Source: Ctena decussata (lineage: Eukaryota; Mollusca; Bivalvia; Lucinida; Lucinidae). From it: DNA of 64,000 nt. Under the pieces are notes generated by a model, which saw nothing but the letters and a program-made list of their open reading frames with translations, did no database searches and was not told where the DNA came from. The stretch is from NCBI GenBank assembly GCA_963989385.1, contig OZ022509.1:73802667-73866666 (forward strand), given 5' to 3'. Below, piece by piece: positions 1 to 10,679 of this stretch. The position numbers and the translations under genes were made by a program. Numbering within the stretch: the first letter of the stretch is position 1; every line of letters begins with the position of its first letter.

Positions 1-1140
1 TATGATATGAAAAAAATCTATATAAAATCAGATATTTGGAATACCTTGATGAAATTTAATAAAAATGATTGAAATAACATAAGCTTTCTGTTACAAGTAG
101 TATTAAGTCCACATAGGTTACCTGCCCCTGCCCCAGAGCTATATACATGCATAAAATTATGAAAAAATTCTGTATAAAATCAAAGATGAACAGGATTTTT
201 CTTAAACTTACAACACACTATCTAGGTGATATGAGCTTCATGTCATGATAAAAAACATGTATAAACGATAAAAGAAGGGGTGTTGGTTTGCAGTGGCGGG
301 GTATTACGCAGTCGTTTACGATGCTTTTATTAACATCATGTATAATCCATTTTCTAGATGGCACAGCTTCTTTGATTTTTAACTACTAGGTGTTTGTGAT
401 TTTCTTGAAATTTTAAAAGAAAATAAAGTATTGATTTTTATATGTTTTTAGTCATATTTACATCTTGAAATTGACACGTTATATCCATCAATCTTCAGAT
501 GTAATCACTGTTTGTATATCTGTAAGACAGAAGATATTTTTATTTACTGTAAAAAAACTAAAATTGGAACACGACAAATAACTACCATACCTTTCTCAAA
601 ATGGAACAGTTTGGTTTTGCACTATAGTAATACAGTCCAAACAGTCCAGGCCCTTAAGTTATAAAACTTTTTTCATGTTCCACTCAGCTTAGCATTAAAT
701 TTTACCTGCTAATATATAGCAAATAACCGATAAGTGCAGTTTGTTTGTTTTTTGTTGTTTTTTTTTGCTCAGTTGAGCTGTGAATATGAATTTGCCAGCA
801 TTATTGGCATTTTCATATTTATCAGCAGAGAAATTTTCATCCTCAGCTGAGTTGAGCGTGAAAAACGTTTTATAACCTTGGGGCCAGGTGGACTGGCAAA
901 CAGTGTTGACCCTGATCAGACTGCTCCCGGAAGGTGGAAATAAAAATGCGATGAGTTAGTGAAAAAATATGTGCAGTGAAATCTTGAAAATTGAGCGTGC
1001 TGGTAGTATGATATTCGGCAGGGCACACAGAGTTGGCCAAAGAGCGACAAAGGCTTGCCAAATCGTTGTAAAGTTCCACTATTTCAGCGACCGAGAATAA
1101 GTCAGGCAATCTTCATTTGACTGCGAATCAACTCAAGGCC
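1..1140. other. AT-rich intergenic stretch, no gene seen
   Basis: No reading frame here has recognisable protein similarity, and codon runs are short. The sequence is AT-rich and has no tandem structure that I can see. Probably old repeat-derived or simple intergenic DNA. Confidence 0.5.
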
Positions 1141-1330
1141 GCCAATATGGGGGTTAGGACACAGTTACCAAAAGCCGTCAGGGACGCTAGAAAGCAGGCC
1201 CGTCGCCGTGTAGTAAAAACTGGTCCGGCGGAGAATAGCAGCGAGTGCCGAAGGCACGGGAGGGGGAGAGCACGAGAGGGGGATTTCCCCCTCTCGTAAG
1301 GGGGTTCGGGGGAAATCCCCCGAGAAAATG
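1140..1330. repeat. GC-rich patch with palindromic GGGGATTTCCCC / GGGGAAATCCCC motifs
   Basis: This is a short GC-rich island in AT-rich surroundings. Positions 1275-1296 form a near-perfect hairpin (GAGAGGGGGA and its complement). Two related palindromes, GGGGATTTCCCC (1279-1290) and GGGGAAATCCCC (1309-1320), sit 30 bp apart and match the kappa-B consensus GGGRNNYYCC. A 60-codon frame crosses it but resembles no protein I know. Probably part of a dispersed repeat; regulatory use is only a possibility. Confidence 0.45.
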
Positions 1331-1589
1331 TTTGATTTATGGGCGTCTCTATGTGCGTTTTAAATGCATTTTTGGATGCGTTTCAGTCGTTTTGGTCACC
1401 AAGTAATGCTAGTTAAATTCGAAAAAGAACAAAGGTAAGACTCAAGAAGATCTTTAACAACTATCTCGACCTGCCTCTGCGAGTCTCATCAGGCGCTGGC
1501 ATCGATTTCTGCGTTCAAGCAAAATTATTAAGTCTGATACAGATATAATCCCCACTATAGTTGTTTTATTTTTGTTTGTTATCCCCCAA

Positions 1590-1950
1590 CGAAATGGGAG
1601 GGATATAGTTTTCTCCATGTCCGTCTGTCCGTTCGTCCTTCCTTCCATCCGTCCTTCCGTCCGGAGCCCTAAGTAACCACAAGACAGAATTTCATGAAAC
1701 TTAAAATAAATACATATCACTATAACGCGCTGATGCACATGAAGTTTCGTCAGGCTGGCTTCAGTAATGCATGAGTTATCGCCCTTTAACTGACTTAAAA
1801 TCAATAAAAGGAGCCATAACTAAGTAACTAATTATCAAAACTTCATGAAACTTAAACTAAATATGTATCACCAAAGGGCACTGATGCACATGAAGTTTCG
1901 TCAGACTGGCTTCAGTAGTGCATGAGTTATTGCCCTTTAAGTGACTATTA
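1590..1950. repeat. Dispersed repeat with two ~151-bp tandem units
   Basis: A TCCG-type pyrimidine-rich run at about 1618-1665 precedes two similar units. They begin at about 1691 and 1842, each with TTCATGAAACTTAAA followed by GATGCACATGAAGTTTCGTC and a CCCTTTAA end. The units differ by scattered substitutions. A similar GGAC-rich run occurs at 41748-41795 on the other strand, so the pyrimidine-rich part belongs to a dispersed family. No coding potential is credible. Confidence 0.6.
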
Positions 1951-2820
1951 GCTATCTAAACCGATTGATATCAAAATGAAATAAAATCAGTTACTTAGGT
2001 TTATTGAAATTTTAATTTATTAGCTCATTTAGCCTATTCCGGCGGATAGTATATTTGGGTAATGTCTCTGAGTTCGGAAATCCATATTAGTGCTGCATTC
2101 ACGTCATGCAATTTGAATATGTAAGTAAAACTCCATAAGGCTTTATTTTGAATTGTCATTTATCATGGATAAAAATATCAAACGGCACTGAACCACCGAA
2201 ATAGTTTTTCAGCTAAGCCGTGGGTATAGTCAGATGTTTTAAACAATCAATTATGTCAAATAGACATTTGTTTGCATAAAATCGTCTTTCATCGAGCTAG
2301 TAATAATCCGACAGTTTACTTTTGGGGCGCCCTTCGGTGGTGCTTTCGATGTATTGTAAAAAATATACAGATCCACCGGAATAGAAGAAGGTGCGTCGAA
2401 ATAGGATAAAAGACAACGTCTGGTTGTCGTCAGATTTGACTATCCTCCTCAAATAGTTTGTGAACCCAAACAAAGTGCCTTAAACAAGAAGCTTTTATTT
2501 ATTTACTGACACAAATAAATTTAAAAAAAATGACAGTGTATTTAGACTGTAGCGCACGGTCGACTGAAACGTGCGTCGGAATAGGTCAAATGACTGTACC
2601 TACGTACCCGCCTACGTACCACCTAGTTCATCAAAAAAAATCAGTCTTCAAATACTGACATATTTGAGAAGTTGGAAATAGGCATTATTGAATATGATTC
2701 AGGAGGTAAAGCTGTCATTTCGGGCGATTTGAATAGCCGCACTTCAAATTCATTAGAGTTTTACGAATTCGACAAATACATCTAGATCAGAATTTAACAG
2801 TAGTAGTAAATACATGTGAC
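1951..2820. other. Intergenic, nothing recognised
   Basis: No domain-bearing frame, RNA gene or clear repeat was found here. It ends at the left terminus of the TIR element that begins at 2826. Confidence 0.4.
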
Positions 2821-3409
2821 ATTCCCACTGGGTAGTTGCTTAGTCCCGGTAGGCGGTGATTTTTTCTGACAATCGTCAACGATTTTTTCTGACAATTTAT
2901 GTCTCATAAGCGCGACGGAGCATTTTCAATACTTTCTTGGGATCTTTTGCAATCAGGCTGTTTGCTTGAGCATTTTATATGCGTATTTAGTCGTTTTTCA
3001 TATTTTTCGTTGCAAATGTCAATGATTTTTTCCTACAACGGCTCTAGTGTCCCGGATTTTTTCCTACAGTGTCCCAGATTTTTTCATACCACTTATACTG
3101 CATTTCAGAGTTTAAAACTAGCAGTATAGTAACAGCAATTAGATTTTTTTCAGTGTAGGAACTAATTTAACTTCACCGAACGAACATCAAAAGCATCTCT
3201 GTCATGTATGCCTTATCATCGAAAATATGGACTCTTTAGAAGCAAGGAATACGTAAAAGACAAAACATCAGAAGTCTTTGTTTACTTGAGTCCTCTTTTC
3301 AAGAGCAGACTCAATAAACAGAGTCTGCTTTTTTCATTCTTCGGACCATTTCTTGCTTCCCGAAACTCTAACATGTTAAATCTTAGTTAACTTTACAGAA
3401 TGCTGGAGG

Positions 3410-3745
3410 TGCTGTGCGGCGGCTGTTAAGTCTCCACGTACTCCATCATAGGCAGATTATATAATTTCTAGTCCTTTCGAATCAATGATTTCATTTCGAG
3501 TCATTCTGAAAATAGAGTAGCCCAGCTGCTGCTAGGGACATGGCTGGGTTTGCATATTTTATCGAAACTTCACTGAAACCGGTGTTAGGTACCGTGTGGC
3601 GGCCCTTACTCGTGTCTAGGCATTCAGTAATGGTGTAGATTGTGTAAGTTCTGGTCCTTTGGAATCACTTATTTCATATCGACTCATTCTAATAATACAG
3701 TAGCCGCTGCTAGGGACATTGCCAGAGTTGCACATTTCATGACTG
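3410..3745. repeat. Imperfect ~185-bp tandem duplication
   Basis: Two copies share GGCGGCTGTTAAG/GGCGGCCCTTAC starts, TAGTCCTTTCGAATCA-like middles, a GACTCATTCT-like motif and GCTGCTAGGGACAT near their ends (first about 3418-3545, second about 3598-3725). The duplication lies inside the TIR element at 2826-5423. It looks like local noncoding expansion. Confidence 0.5.
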
Positions 3746-3893
3746 GTCATGAACAGCCGCAGTTCAACCGAATCTGCTATTTTCATTTCTTTGGTGTCTC
3801 CTTTGCTTTGAAAGGATCTGACTTTTCAGAACTTTTACTATTTAAGTTTTGCAGTGCAGTATACAACACTGTACAGGCCCTCAGGAGAAGAAC

Positions 3894-4378
3894 TGGCTGG
3901 GTGGATGGGTGACTTGCGATTTTACGTCCGTTTCAACAGTATTTCAGTCATATCAGGGCGGCCGGGCCGCGTAGCGCAATCGGTAGGGCACCTGGCTTAT
4001 AAGTCAGAGGTCCTAGGTTCGATACCCGGTCTGGCCACATACTTTCGTTTCTCCTTCCGCTGATTCAAGAAGGGCAGTTGTCAGTTACTGGCGAAAGTAT
4101 GTGCACTTAGTACTGGTTAACCGCTTAGGAGGACTAAGCCTGCCCAGGAATTGTGTGGTTAGGCTAACTGACCGTCCCGACATGTACAATGGCCGTTTAC
4201 CGTGGACGTTAAGCAACAAATCAATCAATCAGTCAATCATATCAGGACGATAGGAGGGTGATGTGCAGTGGAACCCAGTTTACGTTTGACAGGATTCTCA
4301 CCTCAGGCGGGGATCGAACCCGGGACTGCTAGATCAGCAAGCCAGCATTTAACCTACTGAGCACCGGTGCTTCAGCAC
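3894..4378 (-). mobile_element. tRNA-derived SINE (minus strand), split by a second SINE
   Basis: On the minus strand this copy has a tRNA-like head whose B-box-like sequence (CCGGGTTCGATCCC, minus strand, around 4310-4323) follows an anticodon-arm-like region. The body ends with CTGATATGACTGAAATACTG. The same body and tail occur at 13440-13640, showing a dispersed family. The copy is interrupted at 3961-4236 by another SINE. Sequence on the two sides of that insertion rejoins with the order seen in the 13.4 kb copy. Confidence 0.7.
3961..4236 (+). mobile_element. tRNA-derived SINE (V-SINE-like) with A and B boxes, nested insertion
   Basis: The 5' part is tRNA-like: A box TAGCGCAATCGG (3972-3983), TTATAA-containing anticodon-like loop, and B box GGTTCGATACC (4016-4026). 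A conserved-looking unrelated body follows, and the 3' tail is made of TCAA repeats (about 4218-4236). A 13-bp duplication, TCATATCAGGGCG (3948-3960) and TCATATCAGGACG (4237-4249), flanks it with one mismatch. Molluscan V-SINEs such as RUDI are known; whether this is that family was not tested. It is too divergent outside the head to call a working tRNA gene. Confidence 0.75.
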
Positions 4379-4502
4379 CGGCTGGAAATGTGAACTGCTT
4401 TCAGAATTATCAAGTCTAACATAAACTGCGCGATAGTGAGGAACAGGTAGCTGTTGTACACCAAGGATAGTGCAAATGGAAAGATTGATGCTAAAAATGA
4501 AT

Positions 4503-4570
4503 CACACACACACACGCGCGCGCACAAACACCCATACCCCCCCCCCCCCCCACACACACACACACAGATT
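4503..4570. repeat. CA/C microsatellite
   Basis: A run of CA dinucleotides mixed with CG steps surrounds a homopolymer C tract of about 13-14 bases (around 4537-4550). The frames that cross it are low-complexity artefacts. Confidence 0.9.
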
Positions 4571-4635
4571 CGCACGCACGCACAATTTTGAAGAAAACAT
4601 GTAAATCTTCTACGCTGCCTATGCGAGAAAAACAC

Positions 4636-4737
4636 CCTGGCCGCGGCGGAACTCGAATCTTCAACCTTCTCAGTACCACTGAGTAAAAAGTTAGGCAATG
4701 ATCAGGACATCTCTGCCAACTGAGCTATCCTGGCATT
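4636..4737 (-). mobile_element. tRNA-like SINE head or tRNA pseudogene
   Basis: The minus strand reads CCAGGATAGCTCAGTTGG, a good A-box context, and then about 60 bp later GATTCGAGTTCCGCC, which resembles a B box. The distance between the boxes is longer than in a normal tRNA, so a SINE head or pseudogene fits better than a functional tRNA. A second A-box-like string (GTTCAGTTGGTAGAG, plus strand, about 4759) lies just outside. Confidence 0.45.
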
Positions 4738-5423
4738 GGACGACCATTTGGCCACGTCGTTCAGTTGGTAGAGTTAGTACAGCAGTCTCGCCTGCATTGG
4801 GAAGGTCACTAAATATTGTTTTAATCTCACTAAGGTTACTCAGGTCTTTACAACATGATATTCCATTGTACATTTTTATATATGGAGCAATAGAATGGTC
4901 TGTATGTAATGAAAAGGCTGGTCCTTTAATGACCAACAAGTATTTCGTCTTCCATTTATGCACCACAATAAAAGTTTGGGACATGTTTAAATCTTTCTAT
5001 TCCATCTGTAAGCAATAAAGTATCATACTGACTACTCATTTATGTAGTTTGCGTTGTCAGAAAAAATTAGGCGCTTAAAATCTATTGTAGGAGCAAATCC
5101 GGGACATGTAGGAAAAAATCCGGGACTTATGAAAAATTAAAATCAGCTGACAGACCCATTTGTATTATTGTAAAGTGTCAAAAAGTAATATAATATGTTT
5201 CCTAACACCGATTTATGATTAGAAATAGCTTTTCCCTATGGTAAACTTCGAAGACATAGATTCGTCTGTTGACAACATTAAACTTTGTATTGTATATAAT
5301 CTGCTTAAGATCTACCAGGAATACGCTTAGATTTGTAAAACTAATGGACCATTGTCAGAAAAAAATCGTTGACGATTGTCAGAAAAAAATCACCGTCTAC
5401 CGGGACTAAGCAACCACCCAGTG

Positions 5424-7744
5424 ATTCCCACGCGCGTAAACAAAGGTAAGAGTCATTGACAATAATGGGCGGTGCTTACTGGAGATTTGCCAGGCAACTG
5501 GTCTGCTCTTAGCCAATGGTCGCTTGTTAAATGACCGCGATAATGGCAGTGTCCCGGCAGTCTCTTTTTGGAGGCCCAAAATGGGGGAAAATCAATAACA
5601 GAGATAACCTGATTTAATTACTGGCATTAGTATTCATCAAAGTTAGACGAAGAAAAACATTTTACAAAAACTTAAGTTCACATCTATCCCTTTTCACTAT
5701 CCAAATTTATTATTAGAGAAGTCAAAATAAAATAATTTACCCTGTGGAAACAAAATATTGATAATGATAAACCCTTAATTAACAAATCGCAGTCTCAAAT
5801 AAAAAAAATACAATGTCAGTTCTTGTAAAAACAAATGACTTTTGACCAATTCACTGTTTTCGAAAGGTGTCCAAAACATATATTTAGTATCACTAAACTG
5901 CTCAAAACACAGGTTTTGCAATGTAATTAAAGTGAAGTCATTTGGGTCTCTGAAGTGATCCTTGAAACAAAATTTCATCTTCAAATCTTGCATTTTTTCT
6001 TCTTCTTGAGATTATTAAAATGGCGAATGTATTAATTTACAGAGCAGTTGACTTACTTCACAAAAATGAATAAATGAATAAACTATAAATAAACAGAAAT
6101 TATAAAAAAATAAGTAAATAGAATTTAAGAAAGTAGAATTAAAAATAACATAATAAAAACATATAAAAAAGTCATTGTAGTTAGTGATAATACAAGAAAA
6201 TATTTGTAAAATATATTCTTGTTTTTTCTTTCTTCCATAATTTCTTGTTTTAAAACCTTTTATTACTGTTTTTTTCTTTCTTTTTCTCTTTTTCTTTTCT
6301 TTCTTTCTTTTCTTTTTTCATTAATATTTGAGTATTCTTTGACTGCTAATCAGCAACTTGATGATTGTATTTTACAAATTATAGTAAATATTAGTAAATA
6401 TTATTCTAATATTATTCTTTATTCACTCTAGGTCACATATATTGCAACAACAAGAGGCACATACATTTAATAATAATAATAATAATAATAATACTATTTA
6501 ATAATAATATTTACTAATATTTACTAATAATATTTACTAATTATAGAATATATTGTTCTGATCTCTTACATTTTCACTGACTGATGCATGAATTTATCCT
6601 ACTGGGTCCGACAGGCAGGCATTGATTTCAGCACTGCATTGTTTTATGACCCTAATAATGAGGTGATTAGGAGGTGTCTTTGATTTTCTTATCACTTGTT
6701 TATTGGAGGGGATTAGATGGGGGGGGGGGGGGTCAAAATGACAAAATCCAGGCATTTAACGATTTCACACAATAAATTCATGACAAAGCGTTCGACGTAT
6801 TTGGCATAATATATCGTAGTAAAAGTTGTAGGTCACGGCCCGGTAATGTAAACAGAGAATGGTTTGATGAAACATGCGTAAGGGAAAACGCGAATTTACG
6901 GCAGCCCACAATCGCTTTAATCGAGATAAAAATGAAGAAACTCATATGAATTTTACTCAAGCACGACCATGCTATACTCGAGTCAAGGTAGTCCAATACT
7001 GAATCACTCTGTATTGTTTTTGTCCAAACAAAACAGAGTTATTGTTCGCGCAACCTTGGGGTAGCTTACCACTAAATATTCATGAGCCGCTTCTTTGCGG
7101 GGAGAAGCTTCAGTCAAGAAGAGAATGGTTAGAATGGCCAGCATAAGTCAGGTAACTAATGTAAACAATCGTTAAATAAAATAACAGACCTAGATGAAGA
7201 CTATTAGATGACAAAATCGATAAGCACATCGCTTCCGCTCTAATCCCATAGCTTGTACTGCTATCTTACTTGTTTATGTATGTATATATGTATGTTAACT
7301 GAATAAGCTAAATAAATATGTTTAAACCAAAAACTGAAAAGTGGGTGGGGTAATTAGACCCACTGCATCTTAAAATCAAGCTAGCATCCTTTTATTTACA
7401 TATTATTATTTACATATTATATAAACTTGGAACTTTAAAATGCTATACACGGTTTCTACGTTCAATCAGCACTACATATATGCATGCACATGTCCTGAAA
7501 CTTTAAAATGCATTATGCAGTTTCCCAGTTCACATTCGGTGAAAATTACACTAGGTCAGTTCTTGCCCTGAATTTGTACCCAATACTTTTCACAAAGTGG
7601 AAACAATTTAATAGGTGTGAACAACTTATTAAAGTACAGGTAGGCGTAGCCCCATTTATACCCTTTCATTTAGCCCCATTCTATACTTTCAGAATTTAAA
7701 AATAAGCCCAATTGTTATGCGGCCGATTTAAACTACAATTGTAA
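5424..7744. other. AT-rich intergenic DNA with TAA microsatellite and poly-G
   Basis: No gene was recognised. A TAA-type repeat occupies about 6466-6545, and a G homopolymer lies at about 6720-6732. Pyrimidine-rich T/C tracts occur around 6220-6320. Short frames here are low-complexity. Confidence 0.55.
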
Positions 7745-8324
7745 CGGGCAAAACTGGGCATTCCAGATCAAATCTATTTTACAACACCATGGATTCGAAT
7801 ATATATGGAATAATCATGCTAATATAGAAATCCCGTCCCGGACGATCAAACAAAGAATTTTGATAAAATATTTTCAGAGATGGTATTCTGATATTAACAA
7901 TTCAAGCCGCCTACAGTCATATTGTATCTTTAAACATAAGTTTGAATCAGAAAAATATCTTACGGGTTTAAATGAAAATAAATATAAAATCGCTCTGTCG
8001 CGCTTTAGAACATCGCCACACAATTTGTCCTTTGAAACCGGAAGGTATGACAGTACTCCGCGTGAACAGCGAATTTGTAAATCAGACGAGTATTATTTTC
8101 TACTTGTATGCCCTAACTATCGTCAACTTAGAATGAAATATTTTAAACCCTACTTTTGTCATAGGCCGTCTTTATATAAGTTCGAAACCCTTATGTCTAC
8201 AACTTCCAGAAAAAATATATGTAACTTATCTAAATTTATATACTTTGCCACAAAAAGCATATCTCATGAGCTAATAATACTTGCATATATGTTTCCTGAT
8301 AGTGAAATGTATTTATCGTTGTAT
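7745..8324 (+). pseudogene. LINE (non-LTR retrotransposon) C-terminal coding fragment
   Basis: From about 7749 the plus strand is open for roughly 190 codons and encodes the region downstream of a LINE reverse transcriptase. It contains an IKQRILIKYFQRWYS-like helix, then KIALSRFRTSPHNLSFETGR, then an ICK segment and EYYFLLVCPNYRQLR. That last part corresponds to the Cys/His zinc-binding tail seen in many animal LINEs. The second Cys/His spacing is shortened relative to the 54 kb LINE in this window, which suggests a small deletion. No RT domain lies upstream, so this is a 5'-truncated copy. Its 3' UTR seems to continue to about 9960, interrupted by the element at 8418-9854. Confidence 0.7.
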
Positions 8325-8417
8325 TGAAAGTTTCATGTTTACTTAGTATACTTCTGTACCCATATACCAACCGGGTACATGTTTGCTCTTCTGTAAAATT
8401 ATACATAACCATTGTTA

Positions 8418-9854
8418 GCTCACCTGAGCCTTTAGGCTCATAGGTGAGCTTATAGTTTAGCCAGGCATCCGTCGTCCGACCGTCCGTCGTTAACATTTTC
8501 AAATATCTTCTCCTCCGAAACAATTGGGCTGATTAAAGCCATATTTCATGTTGGGAGAACGAAAGTTTGTTCGGGGTATCCGGGTCACATGACCAAGATG
8601 GCCGCCACGCTCACATATGGTAAAAACCCTCCAAAAATCTTATTCTCCAGAACCGAAAGACCTATGACCTTGAAACTTGGTATGTAGCATCGGGTATTCC
8701 CGCCCATCATAGTTTGTACAAATGATGACCTTGCGTTGACCTTGATCTAATTTATGACACGATCAATTTCGGCACCTTAGGCTTTAACATGGGAAACGCT
8801 TAAACAGAAGATTTCTCAGCTAAGGTACAATATTTGGTATATATGGTCTACTAAATGAACAGCTGAAGATATTATGTCACTAAAGGTCAAGGTATTTCTG
8901 TCCGCCTGTCCGTCATCAAGATTTTCAAACATCTTCTTCTCAGAAACCACTGGGCCGATTGAAGCCAAATTTCGTTGGGGGAACGAGAGTTTGTTCGGAA
9001 TATCCGGATCACATGACCAAGATGGCCGCCACGCTCACATATGGTAAATACCCTTCAAAAATCTTCTTCTCTAGAACCAAAAGGCCTATGACCTTGAAAA
9101 TTGGTATGTAGCATCGGGCATTCGGGCCCATCATAGTTTGTACAAATGATGACCTTTCGTTGACATTGCCCTAATTTATGACACGGTCAACTTCGGTACC
9201 TTAGGCTTTTACATGGGAACACGCTTAAACAGTGGATTTCTCAGAATCTATTTAAGTCTAAGGTACAATAGTTGGTGTATATATGGTCAACTAAATGAAC
9301 AACTGAAAATATTATGTCACTAAAGGTCAAGGTCATTCTGTCCGCCTGTCCGTCATCAAGATTTTTAAAACATCTTCTCAAAACGAAAGTTTGTACCCGG
9401 GGTCTGGGTCACTTGACCAAGATGACCGCCACGCCCATATATGGTAAAAACCCTTCAAAAATCTTCTCCAGAATCAAAGGCTAAATGACCTCGTGGCATG
9501 GTATGTAGCATTGTGGACTCGGGCCCATCATAGTTAGTATAAATCATGACCGTGCATTGACCTTTACCTAATTTATGGCAAGGTCAACTTTGATATGCTA
9601 TGCTTTATATGGGAAAATACTGAAACAGTTGATTTCATGGAAACTTTTTAAGCTTAGATATAATAATTGAAAAATATGGTTAACTAAATGAAGACATAAG
9701 GTCATCAAAGGTCAGGGTCATTTTTTGAGCTTTGTTCAAGGTCACTGGGATTTTAAAATTAAAATATGCACACCTTTTAAGCTACTGGTTGCAAATATGT
9801 AACAAATGAGCGAAATGACAAATTGTGTTTGCTGACAGAAGGTGTCAGGTGAGC
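8418..9854. mobile_element. TA-flanked element built of ~430-bp tandem units
   Basis: The element starts GCTCACCTGAGC and ends GTCAGGTGAGC, giving ~10-bp inverted termini. Both ends are bordered by TA (8416-8417 and 9855-9856), as expected for TA-targeting (Tc1/mariner-like) elements. The interior consists of about three tandem copies of a ~430-440 bp unit. Each has an ACATCTTCT-type start, an AAGTTTGT segment, CATGACCAAGATGGCCGCCA, TGACCTTGAAA and a GTCACTAAAGGTCAAGG end (first and second units closest). It has no transposase. It split the 3' UTR of the LINE fragment just upstream. Confidence 0.6.
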
Positions 9855-9855
9855 T

Positions 9856-9965
9856 ACAGACAGTTGATCCTCTGATTTTTCACTGTATGTTGGTGTTTGT
9901 ATGGCTATAAACATTGTACTATATGTTTAATGCTGAATAAACTATTTGTTTTGTATTGTTTTGTA
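9856..9965 (+). other. Likely distal 3' UTR of the interrupted LINE
   Basis: After the TA-flanked element the sequence resumes and contains AATAAA (in GCTGAATAAACTATTTG), followed by a TTTTGTATTGTTTTG tail near 9940-9962. This would serve as the LINE 3' end. The link to the coding fragment at 7745-8324 is inferred from position. Confidence 0.4.
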
Positions 9966-10209
9966 GTATACCTTCCTGTCTTGGCCCAGTGTTAGAACCT
10001 AACAGTCGAGCGAAGGGAGGCTAATCCATAATCGATTTTCTTACTTATTAGAAACGTCAATTCATCTATTCTACTATGGTAGATTTTTCCCGGGGAAAAA
10101 TTGACCTTTACGAGTACAGTCATATGTTCGGGGGAATTCTACTACATACTGTTTTTTTTTCGGAAGGAATTTCTACTAGCGGGGGAAGCTACTCTCTAAC
10201 AATTTCAAC

Positions 10210-10372
10210 ACCGTGTTTCTACTAAGAGTGACTGAGTGAACTCGTACGCACGTACCGAAACACTTATAAACCGGATGCCCTCGGGTTTAAGGTCCCACCA
10301 ACAACTAGGTCATACGGAGACGGAATCTTAGTTTAAGGCCTTATCCGAAAGATCGGAGAAGCGGGGAATCGA
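10210..10372. repeat. Dispersed repeat (CTCGGGTTTAA...GGAGAAG family)
   Basis: The block reading CTCGGGTTTAAGGTCCCACC, then ACAACTAGGTCATACGGAGA, then TTATCCGAAAGATCGGAGAAG recurs at about 42850-42936 with few changes. No coding capacity is visible. Confidence 0.65.
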
Positions 10373-10407
10373 TTCTACTAAAAATACTGTACAAATAAGA
10401 ATATAAA

Positions 10408-10552
10408 TGAGCCGCGACACGAGAAAACCAACAATGTGGTTGTGTGCCCAGCGCAGACTCAGATCAGCCTTGGCATCCGCCCAATCTGATCAGAGTCTTC
10501 TCTGTCCGCATGAAGGTAGCTTAGACACTTAGCTACCCTTTAAGTGTATTGC
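10408..10552. mobile_element. TGAGCCGCGACA MITE, left half only
   Basis: It begins TGAGCCGCGACACGAG and follows the family consensus seen at 15730 and 30565 through CAGACTCAGATCAGCC and CTGTCCGCATG to the TTAGCTACC centre. The right complementary half is absent. The family is palindromic, with TA at insertion sites. Confidence 0.85.
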
Positions 10553-10679
10553 GAAGAATCTCATCAACGAATTTCCATATCAATAAAATCCCAAGAAAGG
10601 CAATTCATTTGTTATAATTCCATTATAATCGGTTTCTATGCCTTAAAGTCAGAAAAAGATCCGAAATAGTCGATATTTC

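Larger units (their letters stand above)
2826..5423. mobile_element. Non-autonomous DNA element with ~70-bp terminal inverted repeats
   Basis: The left end (2826-2897) starts CACTGGGTAGTTGCTTAG. The right end (about 5350-5423) is its inverse, starting CACTGGGTGGTTGCTTAG on the minus strand. Both contain two inward TTTTTTCTGACAA motifs around a CGTCAACG core. ATTCC flanks both ends (2821-2825 and 5424-5428), a likely 5-bp target duplication. Subterminal copies of GTCCCGGATTTTTTCCTAC occur near 3050-3090 and, inverted, near 5095-5130. No transposase frame is present, so it depends on another element. SINEs and tRNA-like fragments lie inside. The superfamily was not assigned. Confidence 0.65.

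Noticed and set aside
3961..4033. A functional tRNA gene
   Set aside because: A and B boxes are good, but the sequence continues into a SINE body with a TCAA tail and target duplication, and the anticodon stem is not convincing.
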